Positions 28,001 to 36,357 of a DNA stretch of 64,000 nucleotides are shown piece after piece. This stretch comes from Haloferula helveola (GTDB lineage Bacteria; Verrucomicrobiota; Verrucomicrobiia; Verrucomicrobiales; Akkermansiaceae). The notes beneath the pieces are model-generated. The model made no database searches and was not told the origin of the DNA. It was given only the letters and a program-made list of their open reading frames with translations. Location of the stretch: assembly GCF_037076345.1 (NCBI RefSeq), contig NZ_AP024702.1, positions 1,860,001 through 1,924,000 on the forward strand, read 5' to 3'. Numbering within the stretch: position 1 is the first letter of the stretch; every line of letters starts with the position of its first letter. The translations under genes were made by a program, and so were the position numbers.

Positions 28001-28456
28001 GTCCTCGAACTGATCTAAGACCAGAACCAGTGATTGGGCGGAAGCCAGAGACAAGTTCCGCCCTTTCTTCGAATCCTCTGCATGGCAAGCGGGAAACCAG
28101 TGACGCGGGAACTTCAGCCCCTCGGACGATGGGAGTGCCTCCACCCGCATGCACAGCGACCGCCAAGGGTCGGTCGCCCATTCGTCCCGGAGTAACAGAA
28201 CCGCTGGCGGCGGGGTACCACAGAAGCTCGCATCGGCATCATCGATTCTGTCGCCATGCCTTTCCAATTCGGGGATCAGACCCGCGCACAATACCGACGA
28301 CTTACCGCAGCCCGATGGCCCATAGACGATCGTGTGTCGTCGGACCCGCGCGTTTGCCACAGCAAGCCTCACTTCACGATCTCGACCGCAGAAGTAACGT
28401 CGCGACTCCCTCGTGTATGGAGCTAGGCCTACAAATGGTGAAGCCAATGGTTTCAC
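25067..28456 (-). CDS. Membrane-anchored STAND NTPase with WD40 repeats (defence candidate)
   Basis: 1129 residues from the GTG at 28456, 5 nt after the stop of the SIR2-like gene. The opening SPFVGLAPYTRESRRYFCGRDRE is the nSTAND1-type signature. Walker A GPSGCGKS is at 46-53 and Walker B LVLVLDQFED near 143-152. A helical winged-helix-like region ends around residue 480. One transmembrane helix (ILGFAAVVALGLAGWAL, ~490-512) leads into a coiled coil rich in Ala and Glu, then about eight WD40 blades (VRIW, VQIWD, IRVWD, VQLWD endings) and an SH3-like tail. STAND proteins with sensor repeats switch on an effector, here probably the SIR2 partner. The WD40 propeller and the helix suggest sensing at the membrane. 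Confidence 0.88.
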   Translation of the reverse strand: MKPLASPFVGLAPYTRESRRYFCGRDREVRLAVANARVRRHTIVYGPSGCGKSSVLCAGLIPELERHGDRIDDADASFCGTPPPAVLLLRDEWATDPWRSLCMRVEALPSSEGLKFPRHWFPACHAEDSKKGRNLSLASAQSLVLVLDQFEDLFIRFPQIAQLTPAKLLDLASRMREPEPSFDDLPEEAASGIKTAACLIALLNDPGTPVNVVLSLREDFLSRLDCFKGLIPGLFDSTLRIQFLDEAGVRKVIGESLRRWTEDHQGKFEAEPGLVDAIVGDAGLKVRQLVRAGVDSRYETPFLQLSLEQIWIVDALHGDPDWICDPAGALLTEDTFTTLGNSQGVRSTFVDKSLADRVGSSNEQRWLIEACRFLVSRSQKFPWIASELVREIEEPLTQDNIEPPSTAEMVELLSRFTEVRLITQLPFDDQRDPDDGRFEVAHDSLAADVYRWRVEQLSALSSKRVHDQRVKELMQQQGDERAADREKARKVQNRILGFAAVVALGLAGWALSNAHRANKETKRANFEASEAIEAREDAEIAKAAAEAAAESERNARAETERKVDELAATAEELESKLQESEQVSAKLTEQLDEANRARANFEAIAADQAKVLSDIQDVLRDSESTLTADQERKLRDSEERVIATKDLANNGTKQVETLAKTSSDLIAQTSRAPEDVVADPKAPTLVKSLAASNDAITAIAFSKDGRLASAGLDNWVRIWSAEGEQLTEFQGSSSNGVNCIAFSPLAEPNQLVAGSSGSTVRVRDLVAETTRAYEGHKDAITSVCYHPNGSRILSASNDQTVQIWDAGNLKQWRTASLDAMVTSASFDPFGRRVIASTSGNRSIIWTPESDGIPIELSTGGSVPSGVFSPDGLLAATAGADDGTIAVWNVETGAKVYSLKGHEGRVFQVAFHPREGKIATASGDQTIRVWDSATGKMERRLTGHQGEVRHIAYSPDGTKLLSGSSDATARIWYDGEDQAKYVLRGHSRRITAIAFDTSGDRIATASFDGGVQLWDLTGDQEIGLDSEPVGWSLYGWLDPDVEAPMLRAQSFRPESGERTAIPERGMIVIAEATMNIRDSVSLGENGKWDQGTPIGRLQEGDRVKVLEVSELDPKSDPPGVWIQFSRTSSD

Positions 28457-28461
28457 GTCGA

Positions 28462-29610
28462 TCAGAGATACTGGTTCAGTTGTTTGGCATACTCGGCGCC
28501 ATCCTGATTGAACAAATCAATCGTTGCAGAACCGTCCGAAGCAGATTCCCACCGATCAATATCTGCTTGCGAAGGGTCTTTCTGAATTGCCCAGTTGTAT
28601 AGGTTCGGAACGCCTCGCCGGGCCCAGAGATTCTGGCAAATCGCCAGTATGTTCCAGTCACCGAGTCCGTACCCGACAAATAGGAAGTGCACCTCCTTTA
28701 ACCTATCCTCAAGCGTGGTGGGAAACGGTGTCTTCGTCGAGACAGTCCTCAGAAACTGGATGTAATCATTTTGACTGATGACAAAACTCGACGACTCGAA
28801 GCCATCCGGTGATACGGTCCCGTGTATTTTTACTACCAGAGTCCGGGCTTTGTCTTCGGGTTCGATCGAAGGGTAGCCGCGTTGCTGATCCGAGCCGATG
28901 GGGAGCCCATCGTACTCAGCTAGTGCGGTAATAGGAGTCTCATCGCGCATGACTCCAGCAGGCGTTTTCAATCTTCGGGCCTCATAATACTCGTGGGCGT
29001 TTCTCCAGTGATACAACCACACCGGGTTGGCAACTGTTGGTGCCCGATAGTAAACCACGTCGAAAGGTTCTCCAGCCGCTGCCAACGCGGACTCCATAAC
29101 CGTGTCGTAGTTCGTCGTGATGAAGATCGATCCACGGTTGCGCTCTGACTTCGAGGGCAACTTTGCAAGCACGTCGTGCACCAAGGTCGGCGCATAGTCG
29201 CGCTCAAAAATTCGCTGGAGCTCTAACGGGAGATTGAGCTTGCCTCTCGCACTGGTCTGGATGTGTTGACATACCTGAGCGAGGTCCGCTTCCAGCACAC
29301 CTCGGACCGACTTGACAAAGTCATGGCGGATCGGGCACGAGTTTCCAGCACCCGCCGCTACGCCATTCTGGGGAATGGGGACGCCCGCGCACTCCGGAAC
29401 CTCCAGCTGAGAAGGGAATCCTGACGCTTGAGCAAGGTAGTGGGATAATTCTCTCCCCGTAGGCAGGTATTCAGCTTCAGGGCGCCAGGATCTTCCTGCG
29501 GGTTGCTGCGCGTAGTTCACTCCGGCACCGAGGAATACTGCAATACGACCTCTTTTGGCTGCATCTGCCACAACCTCAAAATGGGGGGGGGTAGGTGCCT
29601 CGGCTTTCAT
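28462..29610 (-). CDS. SIR2-like NAD-binding effector (defence candidate)
   Basis: 382 residues starting at ATG 29610. SIR2_2-type features: FLGAGVN at 26-32 (NAD-binding loop), TTNYDTVMESAL near 164 (Asn/Asp of the active site), VKIHGTV near 257 (catalytic His) and LFVGYGLGDWN near 308. These match SIR2 domains of antiphage proteins that destroy NAD+, rather than protein deacylases; no zinc-binding Cys set is visible. It is followed after 5 nt by the STAND-WD40 gene, so the pair is probably one operon with sensor and effector on separate chains. Upstream is a long gene-poor stretch. Confidence 0.88.
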   Translation of the reverse strand: MKAEAPTPPHFEVVADAAKRGRIAVFLGAGVNYAQQPAGRSWRPEAEYLPTGRELSHYLAQASGFPSQLEVPECAGVPIPQNGVAAGAGNSCPIRHDFVKSVRGVLEADLAQVCQHIQTSARGKLNLPLELQRIFERDYAPTLVHDVLAKLPSKSERNRGSIFITTNYDTVMESALAAAGEPFDVVYYRAPTVANPVWLYHWRNAHEYYEARRLKTPAGVMRDETPITALAEYDGLPIGSDQQRGYPSIEPEDKARTLVVKIHGTVSPDGFESSSFVISQNDYIQFLRTVSTKTPFPTTLEDRLKEVHFLFVGYGLGDWNILAICQNLWARRGVPNLYNWAIQKDPSQADIDRWESASDGSATIDLFNQDGAEYAKQLNQYL

Positions 29611-29786
29611 GGTTTACTAAGATCAAGCCCTACGGATAGAGAGAGCTTAGGCCAGATGGGAGATTCTGAGGTGCCCCAAGTACCTGTGTCCCGGCTCAGG
29701 CACACCAACAACCGGGCGGCTTGCTCGGAAGAGGATCGACCACTCATCAGTCCCATACAAGTTTATGATAGATCGCTAACAGAGAT

Positions 29787-29803
29787 CTTGCGCACGGCGC
29801 AAG
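29787..29803. other. Perfect inverted repeat upstream of the SIR2 gene
   Basis: CTTGCGC (29787-29793), ACG, GCGCAAG (29797-29803). It is flanked by two direct copies of CAAGTTTATG at 29758-29767 and 29822-29831. It may be an operator or a transcript hairpin. The 29611-30245 interval has no supportable gene; a further hairpin lies at 30161-30179 (AGA-A-CCCA / TGGGTCT). Confidence 0.4.
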
Positions 29804-30245
29804 CGGGAACGTCGAGTTCCTCAAGTTTATGGCTATGTAGGTGATTTCGGGCATACTTTGGGGTGCCACTAGTCATTCACTGATATCGAGGAGGGAGATG
29901 GATGATGCTGCCTGACTGTGATCCTTCAATCGCATCGGCCGCTACCTCTACATTCCCATTACTGACACCGCTCGAATACGGAACTGGCAGTTCTACGCCA
30001 CGATCTGCCGAGCATTCGGCATCTGCCTCCGACGGCGATCGGCGCAAGAGAATATCGTCATGTACAACAAGCCTTTCAAGCCCATCCAGGGTGAACCATT
30101 CGCGCCAAATCTAGCTAGCATCTCCCACCGGGGGCGCTTAACATTACCTGAACAATTATCAGAACCCAGTTCTGGGTCTTTACACCTTCGCACTCCCAAA
30201 GCCTTGATCCGCTCGGTACCTCCGGAAGGTCAGCTCGCCAGCGCG

Positions 30246-31526
30246 CTACCCCTTCCTCACCAGCCCCTTCAGCTCGCCGGTGCTGGTGGCGAAGCGTTCT
30301 TCCTGGAGGCCGAGGCTGCGGAGGGCGCTGAGGTAGAGATTGGGGAGCGGCTCGTTGTCCTTCGGATTGAAGGCCAAGTGGCGGCCGTGCTCGAAGCTGC
30401 CGCCGGCGAAGAGCACCGGCAGGTTCTTGTTGTCGTGCGACGACGCGTTGCCGAGATTCGAGGTGAGGAGAACCATGGTGTCGTCCAGCAGGTTACGCCC
30501 CCTTCCCTGCTCATGCGCCTTGAGCTCACGGACGAAGTCGGCCCAGGCGTTGACCATCGCCTGCTCGACGATCGTCAGTTGCTCGAGCTTGTCCTCGTCT
30601 CGGCCGTGGTGGCTGAGCCCGTGGTAGTTTTCCTCCACACCATCGAGCGAGCGGACGCCGTTGGTGGTGCAGTGCAGCGTGAGGAAGCGGGTCGAGTCGG
30701 TCTTCAGCGCGAGCAGGGCGATGTCGAGGAAAGCCCGCTTCACGTCGGCCGCGTTGTTCGGGTCCGCCGGACGCGGCGGCTTGCCGACTTTCGGCTTCGG
30801 GCGTTCGACCCACGACTCGTTCATCTCAAGCCGTTGCTCCAACTCGCGCACGCTGGTGAACCAGGCATCGAGTTTCTCGCGGTCGCCGGAGCCGACCTCG
30901 CGCTCGAGCGCCTTGGCCTCCTCACCGACGATGTCCATGATGCTCTTGCCGTCCTGAAGCAGCTCGCCCTTGCGCTTCCGCGCCTGCGGCGAGTCATCGA
31001 CGAACAGGCTGGCGAACAGTTTCCGCGGATCGTTGATCGCGGGGATCATCGCGCCGTTCTCGGTGTACGACGGACTCTTCTCGGTGCCGGTATTCAGTAC
31101 CAAGGAAGGAAAGCGCGTCTCGTGGCCGAGGTGCTTGGCCATGAGCTGGTCGAGCGAGATCGTGTTGCGCGTGGTGGCACCGCGCTGGTTCGGACAGGCC
31201 GAGAAGATACTGCTTTCCGCGGTGTGGCCGCCGACGACGCCGGGGTGCGACGAACCGCTGACGACGGTGAAGTCGTCGCGGATGTCCTGCAGCGGACGCA
31301 GGTAGCGCGACGGCGTGTAGTCGCGACCGGATCCCTTCGGAGTGAGATTCGGCCCGTGCAGACCGAGGTAAAGGCTGACTCCGACGAAGCGCTGCGGGGT
31401 GCGGGCGGGCGCGGAGAACGCGGGCGTCATGGCTTCCAGCAAAGGCAGGCCCATCACGGCTCCCGCGCCGCGAAGGAAGGTGCGTCGCGACAGGGCGGCA
31501 CCGGTATGGATATGGAAGGACTTCAT
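30246..31526 (-). CDS. DUF1552 protein, Tat-exported
   Basis: 426 residues from ATG 31526, 4 nt after the stop of the DUF1592 gene; the frame back to 31574 overlaps that gene and is not used. The N-terminus has LSRRTFLRGAGAVMGLPLLEA, a twin-arginine signal. The DUF1552 body includes FVGVSLYLGLHGPNLTPKGSGRDY, SGSSHPGVVGGHTAESSIF, TNGVRSLDGVEENYHGLSHHG and DDTMVLLTSNLGNASSHDNKNLPVLFAGG. Like DUF1501, it has the phosphatase/sulfatase-like look with late His/Asp ligands. It pairs with the DUF1592 cytochrome-bearing protein, a recurrent PVC two-gene module of unproved substrate. Confidence 0.92.
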   Translation of the reverse strand: MKSFHIHTGAALSRRTFLRGAGAVMGLPLLEAMTPAFSAPARTPQRFVGVSLYLGLHGPNLTPKGSGRDYTPSRYLRPLQDIRDDFTVVSGSSHPGVVGGHTAESSIFSACPNQRGATTRNTISLDQLMAKHLGHETRFPSLVLNTGTEKSPSYTENGAMIPAINDPRKLFASLFVDDSPQARKRKGELLQDGKSIMDIVGEEAKALEREVGSGDREKLDAWFTSVRELEQRLEMNESWVERPKPKVGKPPRPADPNNAADVKRAFLDIALLALKTDSTRFLTLHCTTNGVRSLDGVEENYHGLSHHGRDEDKLEQLTIVEQAMVNAWADFVRELKAHEQGRGRNLLDDTMVLLTSNLGNASSHDNKNLPVLFAGGSFEHGRHLAFNPKDNEPLPNLYLSALRSLGLQEERFATSTGELKGLVRKG

Positions 31527-31530
31527 GCGC

Positions 31531-33894
31531 TCACTTGTGTTGGAAGGGCTCGCTGCGGACGATCGCGTGAACAAGGGAACGGACGCCGTGGCCGTTCTTT
31601 TTCGTTTCGGTCAGGATCCCGGCGATCGCCTCGCGGTCGCTGAACCGCACTGGAGCACCGGTTCCGTAGGTAAGCAAGTGGCCGGCGAAGGCGGTGGCGA
31701 GTTGCTCCGGGCGGCTGTGGTAGATTTCCTTCCAGCCTTGGATGTCCTTGAAGGTACTTCCATCCGGCGTGATGCCGCTCGGGTCGACCTTCGCGGATTT
31801 CGGCGAGTTTCCGTAGCGGCTCCGCCACTGGCCGGTCGGATCGAAACTCTCGAGCGCGAAGCCCTGCGGATCGATCTTCTCGTGGCAGCTGGCGCAGGAT
31901 GCTTCGGATCGGTGCTTCTCCAGTTGGTCGCGGATGCTGGTGGCGCCACGGATGTCCGGTTCGATCGCGCCGACGTTCGGCGGCGGCGGCGGGATGTGCA
32001 GACCGAGGAGTCGCTCGCCGATCCACACGCCGCGCAGCACCGGTGAGGTCACCGATCCATCGGCCGTGACCTTGAGGATCGATCCCTGAGTGACGAGGCC
32101 GCTGCGCTGCCCCGGCTTCACCGGCACCTTCTGGAGTCCTTTGCCCGGCACGACCGTGACGTCCTTCATCCCGTAGTGGGTCTGCAGGCGCGTGTTCAGG
32201 AACGCGAAGTCCGAGCGGATGAAATTCCTCACACTGAGATCCTTCGCGAGCAACTCGCGGACAAACCCCCGTGTCTCGAGAACCATCGAGTCCTGCACCA
32301 CCGGATCGAAGCTGCCGAAGCGTCGCGGATCCGGTGAGGTGAAATCGATCTCGCGCAGGTTCAGCCACTGGTCGGTGAAGTGCTCGATGAATCGCTCGGC
32401 CTTCGGGTCGCTCAAGAGGCGCTCAACCTGGCCATGGAGCACGCCGGGTTCGCGGAGCCGACCGGCATCGGCGAGTTTACGAAGCTCCGCATCGGGCGTG
32501 CTCGACCACAGGAAATAGCTGAGCCGCGTGGCGAGGGCGTGATCGTCAAGCCGCCCCGGTGTTTCCACGAAAGTAAGAAAACGCGGTGAACACAGGACCG
32601 CCTGATATCCGGCGCGGAGTGCCGGCGCGAATTGCTGGGTCTCCTTGAGCTTCGCGTTCGCCAGCTCAATGTAAGGAGCAACCTGCTGCTCGGTGACCGG
32701 GCGTCGGAACGCGCGCTCGGCAAAGCTCCTGATCAGGCGCGACAGCGCGAAGTTCGCATCTTTGACTGCCGGCTGGTCACCCTTGAGCGGCACACCGGGC
32801 AGCAGCTTCTTCAACAGCTCGCCGCGTGACCCACCCGGATAAATCCTCTCCAAGGTGATCGGCCCGAAGCCGATTCCGGGAATGCCGTCCTTCCGGTAGT
32901 CCTGTCCTTTGTAGAACAGCTTGCCGCCTTTCTGCCCCTTGTTGGTGAACTTGTTCGTTCCCTCGTTGGGCCGCAGCTCGAGGACGTGGCCCTTCCGCAT
33001 CCACGCGACGTACGAGTGATCCCGTGGTTGCGGCGTCGCCTCGACGCTTGCGACCGGATACATCATCGGTTCGTTCGAGACACAGGCACCCGTCCGCAGC
33101 GACGCCCACACGGCACCGTCAGGTCCCGGATTGACCCCCACCACGTCCTTGATCGTGATCCGATACCAGCCTGACTCGGGCACGTTGGTTCCGATCATGC
33201 GGCCGACGAACTGCAGTCGCATCGCCCAAGTCCACGCCTTGCCGTCGCGTTCTTCGGGGCCGCGGTAATTGCCTTGCCGCCCGACCGTCGCCAGCTCGCG
33301 CGGCGAGTAAGTCCGCTTCCACTTCTCGTCGCCGTTCTCAAGACGGCCGAAGGCTTCCTCGAGCGCGATGTCGGCGGCCTGGAGATACTGGTTGAGGTGG
33401 AAATGGCTGAGTTGCTGACCGACCGCGACGTTGTCGAATTCGTGGTCCGACTCATCCGCCGGAAGCTGGTCGGCCAGCGGAATGCGGATGCCGAGCAGAT
33501 CGTGAAGCGTGTGCTCGTACTCGACCCGCGTCAGCCGGCGACCGCGCACCCGTCCGTGTTCCTTGATCTCCGCCCGGTCGGCGGCGAGAAGATCGGTCTT
33601 CAGGTAGTCGACCAACTCTCGCCGTTCCTTGTCGGTCGGCTGGTCCTTCTTCTTCGGCGGCATCTCGTGATGCTCCACCCGGTCGTGGACCTGCTGCCAA
33701 AGGGCGAAGTTGGCCGGATCGTTCGGAGCGAACGGCAATGCTTCCAAATCCAGGCCCGCCTTGGTGGTCGCCTCGTCGTGGCAATCGTAGCAGTATTCGT
33801 AAAGGAGCGGATCGACGCGCTTCTTCAATCCCTCTCCGACCGCAACAGGAGCGGCGAGCGAGAAAAGCAGGGCAAAAGATCGGGTCGAAGGCAT
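31531..33894 (-). CDS. DUF1587/DUF1592/DUF1588/DUF1585 protein with two CxxCH motifs
   Basis: 787 residues with signal peptide. The N-terminal cytochrome-like segment has YEYCYDCHDEATTKAGLDLE (CxxCH at 35-39) and the HEMPPKKKDQPT loop. The domains run in the usual order: DUF1587 (RLTRVEYEHTLHDLLGI), a beta-rich middle (TNVPESGWYRITIKDVVGV), DUF1592 (DDHALATRLSYFLWSSTPDAEL), DUF1588 (QGSILKVTADGSVTSPVLRGVW) and DUF1585 near the end. A second CASCHEKIDPQGFALESFDP lies near residue 670. It is expected to be a multi-domain periplasmic redox protein acting with the DUF1552 partner. Confidence 0.92.
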   Translation of the reverse strand: MPSTRSFALLFSLAAPVAVGEGLKKRVDPLLYEYCYDCHDEATTKAGLDLEALPFAPNDPANFALWQQVHDRVEHHEMPPKKKDQPTDKERRELVDYLKTDLLAADRAEIKEHGRVRGRRLTRVEYEHTLHDLLGIRIPLADQLPADESDHEFDNVAVGQQLSHFHLNQYLQAADIALEEAFGRLENGDEKWKRTYSPRELATVGRQGNYRGPEERDGKAWTWAMRLQFVGRMIGTNVPESGWYRITIKDVVGVNPGPDGAVWASLRTGACVSNEPMMYPVASVEATPQPRDHSYVAWMRKGHVLELRPNEGTNKFTNKGQKGGKLFYKGQDYRKDGIPGIGFGPITLERIYPGGSRGELLKKLLPGVPLKGDQPAVKDANFALSRLIRSFAERAFRRPVTEQQVAPYIELANAKLKETQQFAPALRAGYQAVLCSPRFLTFVETPGRLDDHALATRLSYFLWSSTPDAELRKLADAGRLREPGVLHGQVERLLSDPKAERFIEHFTDQWLNLREIDFTSPDPRRFGSFDPVVQDSMVLETRGFVRELLAKDLSVRNFIRSDFAFLNTRLQTHYGMKDVTVVPGKGLQKVPVKPGQRSGLVTQGSILKVTADGSVTSPVLRGVWIGERLLGLHIPPPPPNVGAIEPDIRGATSIRDQLEKHRSEASCASCHEKIDPQGFALESFDPTGQWRSRYGNSPKSAKVDPSGITPDGSTFKDIQGWKEIYHSRPEQLATAFAGHLLTYGTGAPVRFSDREAIAGILTETKKNGHGVRSLVHAIVRSEPFQHK

Positions 33895-34011
33895 GGGACG
33901 GGCGGTGGAAATTACCCCATTCCGCCCCGCGATCTATCGAAACTCATCGCACCGGGCACCCACCGCCCTGAGACGTGTGGTATTCCGGCCGGGCGCCCCG
34001 ACGCGTTTCGC

Positions 34012-35175
34012 TCAGTCCCGCTCGTTCCAGTAAACAACGAGATTCCGGGTCGCCCGGCCCGCCGCGATGATGTCCGGCTTGCCGTCGGAATTCAGGTCGG
34101 CGACCTTGAGGTCCTCGCAGGCCATCGTGTTGTCATCGATCACGGCATGCCGCTTCCACGAGGTGCCGTCGTGCGAGTCCGGGACATAGAGACGGATGCC
34201 CACCTTCTTCTCGGCGTTCGGTTTCCTCCAGCCAGCAACCACCTGATCGTAACCCAGCCCGAGAAGGTCCGCGCAAGCCAGCGCGTGACCTTCGGCCAGT
34301 GAGTCGTCGACCACCACCCTGCCCGAATCCCATGCCTGCCCCTCGGCCGGGCTCGGATAGACCACGACGGAGTTTCCGTGGAACGGCTCCACGGCCGCGA
34401 TGAAACGGCGCCCCTCTTCCAGCTCGCCGAGCCGGACCTCGCCCGCTCCCTTCGTCGTCAACCGGAGGGTTCCCTTGCCTTCGCGACCTCGAACAAGACT
34501 CACGCCCTCCTTGCTGGCGACGAGCATCGAGTCACCCGCTCCTTTCGTCCAACTCACCACGTCGAAGTTGTGAGCGAGGTGGAAGCTGTCGTTGAGCAGG
34601 AAGGTCGACCACTTCGCCGCGGGATCCGCCGCCGGCTCGTATCCGAGGAACAGGATCCCATCACCCTCCGCATTGACGTTGTCGCAACCGTGGAGCGGAA
34701 GGACCGCGAGGTAGCAACCACTCGCATCGTTCACCCAGTGCATGCGGTGGACGGTCGGCTCGTGATGCTGTTTCTGAGCCGTCCATTCTTTCGTCGGATC
34801 GCCAGGAGCGGTCAGAGTGAAAACAGCGCCGCTGTTCTTCGTGTCACCCGGATTCCACTCCGCGCCAACCGCCACTTCGGCCTTGTTGTCATCGTCGATG
34901 TCGCACGCCGCGACGCAAACGTGGTCACGCCGGGTCAGATGGCCCGTCATGCGGTGCTTCGTCCACTCGGGATTGCGGTACCAAACGGTCTCCTTCGCAT
35001 CCACCAGCACGATGTCCAGTTTCCCGTCGCCATCGATGTCGGCGACGGACAAGCCGTAGCCGATGCCGAGTTCGGCATCGAGCGTCTGAGCCCGGAACGC
35101 GGCTGGAGGGATTTCGGCGTTCCCCCGAGCACTCAGGGCAACCGCAATGACGATGAACGGGCACAATACTCTCAT
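34012..35175 (-). CDS. Secreted FG-GAP/VCBS repeat protein
   Basis: 387 residues from ATG 35175 (a TTG lies five codons earlier). After the signal peptide, beta-propeller repeats with calcium-type loops appear: SVADIDGDGKLDIVLVD, ACDIDDDNKAEVAVG, ALACADLLGLGYDQVVAGW and KVADLNSDGKPDIIAAG. The D-x-D-x-D-G pattern with following hydrophobic strand marks FG-GAP or VCBS blades that bind Ca2+. No enzyme motif is visible, so binding or adhesion is the likely role. It is 72 bp downstream of the kinase gene in the same direction. Confidence 0.82.
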   Translation of the reverse strand: MRVLCPFIVIAVALSARGNAEIPPAAFRAQTLDAELGIGYGLSVADIDGDGKLDIVLVDAKETVWYRNPEWTKHRMTGHLTRRDHVCVAACDIDDDNKAEVAVGAEWNPGDTKNSGAVFTLTAPGDPTKEWTAQKQHHEPTVHRMHWVNDASGCYLAVLPLHGCDNVNAEGDGILFLGYEPAADPAAKWSTFLLNDSFHLAHNFDVVSWTKGAGDSMLVASKEGVSLVRGREGKGTLRLTTKGAGEVRLGELEEGRRFIAAVEPFHGNSVVVYPSPAEGQAWDSGRVVVDDSLAEGHALACADLLGLGYDQVVAGWRKPNAEKKVGIRLYVPDSHDGTSWKRHAVIDDNTMACEDLKVADLNSDGKPDIIAAGRATRNLVVYWNERD

Positions 35176-35227
35176 CACCCGGTTACGCAATCCGCAGCGG
35201 CTTTCTTGTCTGCGATCTTCACGACAT

Positions 35228-35244
35228 CGCGCCCCGGGGGCGCG
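35228..35244 (-). terminator. GC palindrome just after the kinase gene
   Basis: CGCGCCCC, G, GGGGCGCG is a perfect palindrome 3 nt past the stop of the phosphotransferase gene on the minus strand. It is a strong stem without a U run. Confidence 0.45.
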
Positions 35245-35247
35245 GGC

Positions 35248-36309
35248 TCAGGCATCCAGCCGACGCCGGATTTCCGGAAGCGCGCGCTCCCGCCATGCAG
35301 GAAGCGCCTTGCGGAAGGCCTCGCGGGTCCGGGCGCTGCTGCGGCACCAGAGGATCAGGGTCGACTCGCGTGCGGCGATGAAGGTGTCGAGGAAGGTGAG
35401 CTGATCGTCATCGAGCGGACGGTTCTGCCGGTAGCCTTCGACGAATGCCTCCCGCCACTCGGATTGTCCGGGTTCGGCGTCGAAACCCATCAGGGTCGAA
35501 GCCATGTCGTAGAGATAGTGACCCTGACCGCAGTCATCGAAATCGATCGGCCGCGCCTCACCACCGGTGAACAGGACGTTGGCGAAATGCAGGTCGGCGT
35601 GGATGATCCCGTGCACCTCGGGAGCGTGGCCAAGCGCCTTAACCGCGGCACGCAACCGTTCCTCACACTCGGCGTGCAGCTCGTGTTCGTCAGCGGGCAA
35701 CTCGTCCCAAACGTCCGGCTCGATTCCGATGGCCGAATTGTGGCCCATGATCGCGTCGCAGTTCCAATTCGGCCGATCAAACGACAAGCCTTCCCGCCAG
35801 CGGCAGGAATGATCGTGCAGCAGCGCCATCGAGTTCCCGACCATTCGCATGTGCTTCAGGGTCCGGCCTTTCCGCTTCGCCATCCGGCCGGGCATCCAGT
35901 GCAGCATCACGCCGGCCCGCGTCGCCGCATGACCGCCATCGAGTCCATCATGCTCGGCATTCGACACCTCCACGCACGAATCGCCGACCGGAGTGTGCAA
36001 GGGCTTCGGAACCGTCAGGCGACCTTCCGCGCTCAAGGCATCGAGCCACGCCACCTCGCCCGCGACCTGGGCGGTAGTCCTCTCATGCGGCCGGCTGATC
36101 CGCAGGAGGAAACGCCCCGGTACGAAAGGATCATCGAGTTTCCACGGACGACTCAGCGCCGGCACATCCACCCGGAAGGTCGTATTCTGCCAATGCCGGA
36201 CTTTCGAAAAACGCGCTCCTTCCAAATCGAAGGCGCGCAAGATCGACTCTGCCACCGGCCTCAAACGAAGCACCTGGCCACGGGAAGTCAGATCGGCGAA
36301 TGGCTTCAT
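35248..36309 (-). CDS. APH-type phosphotransferase (small-molecule or protein kinase)
   Basis: 353 residues. The kinase-like fold shows an N-lobe with FLLRISRPHERT (ATP-binding Lys replaced by an R/I context), the catalytic loop GIIHADLHFANVLF (APH form of HGDLH-x-x-N) and the metal-binding PIDFDDCGQGHYLYDMA. Insertions before the catalytic loop and the SrkA/homoserine-kinase-like C-terminal helices (FVEGYRQNRPLDDDQLTFLDTFIAARE) fit the RdoA/SrkA group. Likely phosphorylates a small hydroxyl compound or a protein. The substrate is unknown; neighbours give no strong hint. Confidence 0.83.
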   Translation of the reverse strand: MKPFADLTSRGQVLRLRPVAESILRAFDLEGARFSKVRHWQNTTFRVDVPALSRPWKLDDPFVPGRFLLRISRPHERTTAQVAGEVAWLDALSAEGRLTVPKPLHTPVGDSCVEVSNAEHDGLDGGHAATRAGVMLHWMPGRMAKRKGRTLKHMRMVGNSMALLHDHSCRWREGLSFDRPNWNCDAIMGHNSAIGIEPDVWDELPADEHELHAECEERLRAAVKALGHAPEVHGIIHADLHFANVLFTGGEARPIDFDDCGQGHYLYDMASTLMGFDAEPGQSEWREAFVEGYRQNRPLDDDQLTFLDTFIAARESTLILWCRSSARTREAFRKALPAWRERALPEIRRRLDA

Positions 36310-36357
36310 CGCGGGAGCGTGTCCCGCGGTCCGCTCCGCTGCAAGCCGCAGCCGGAG

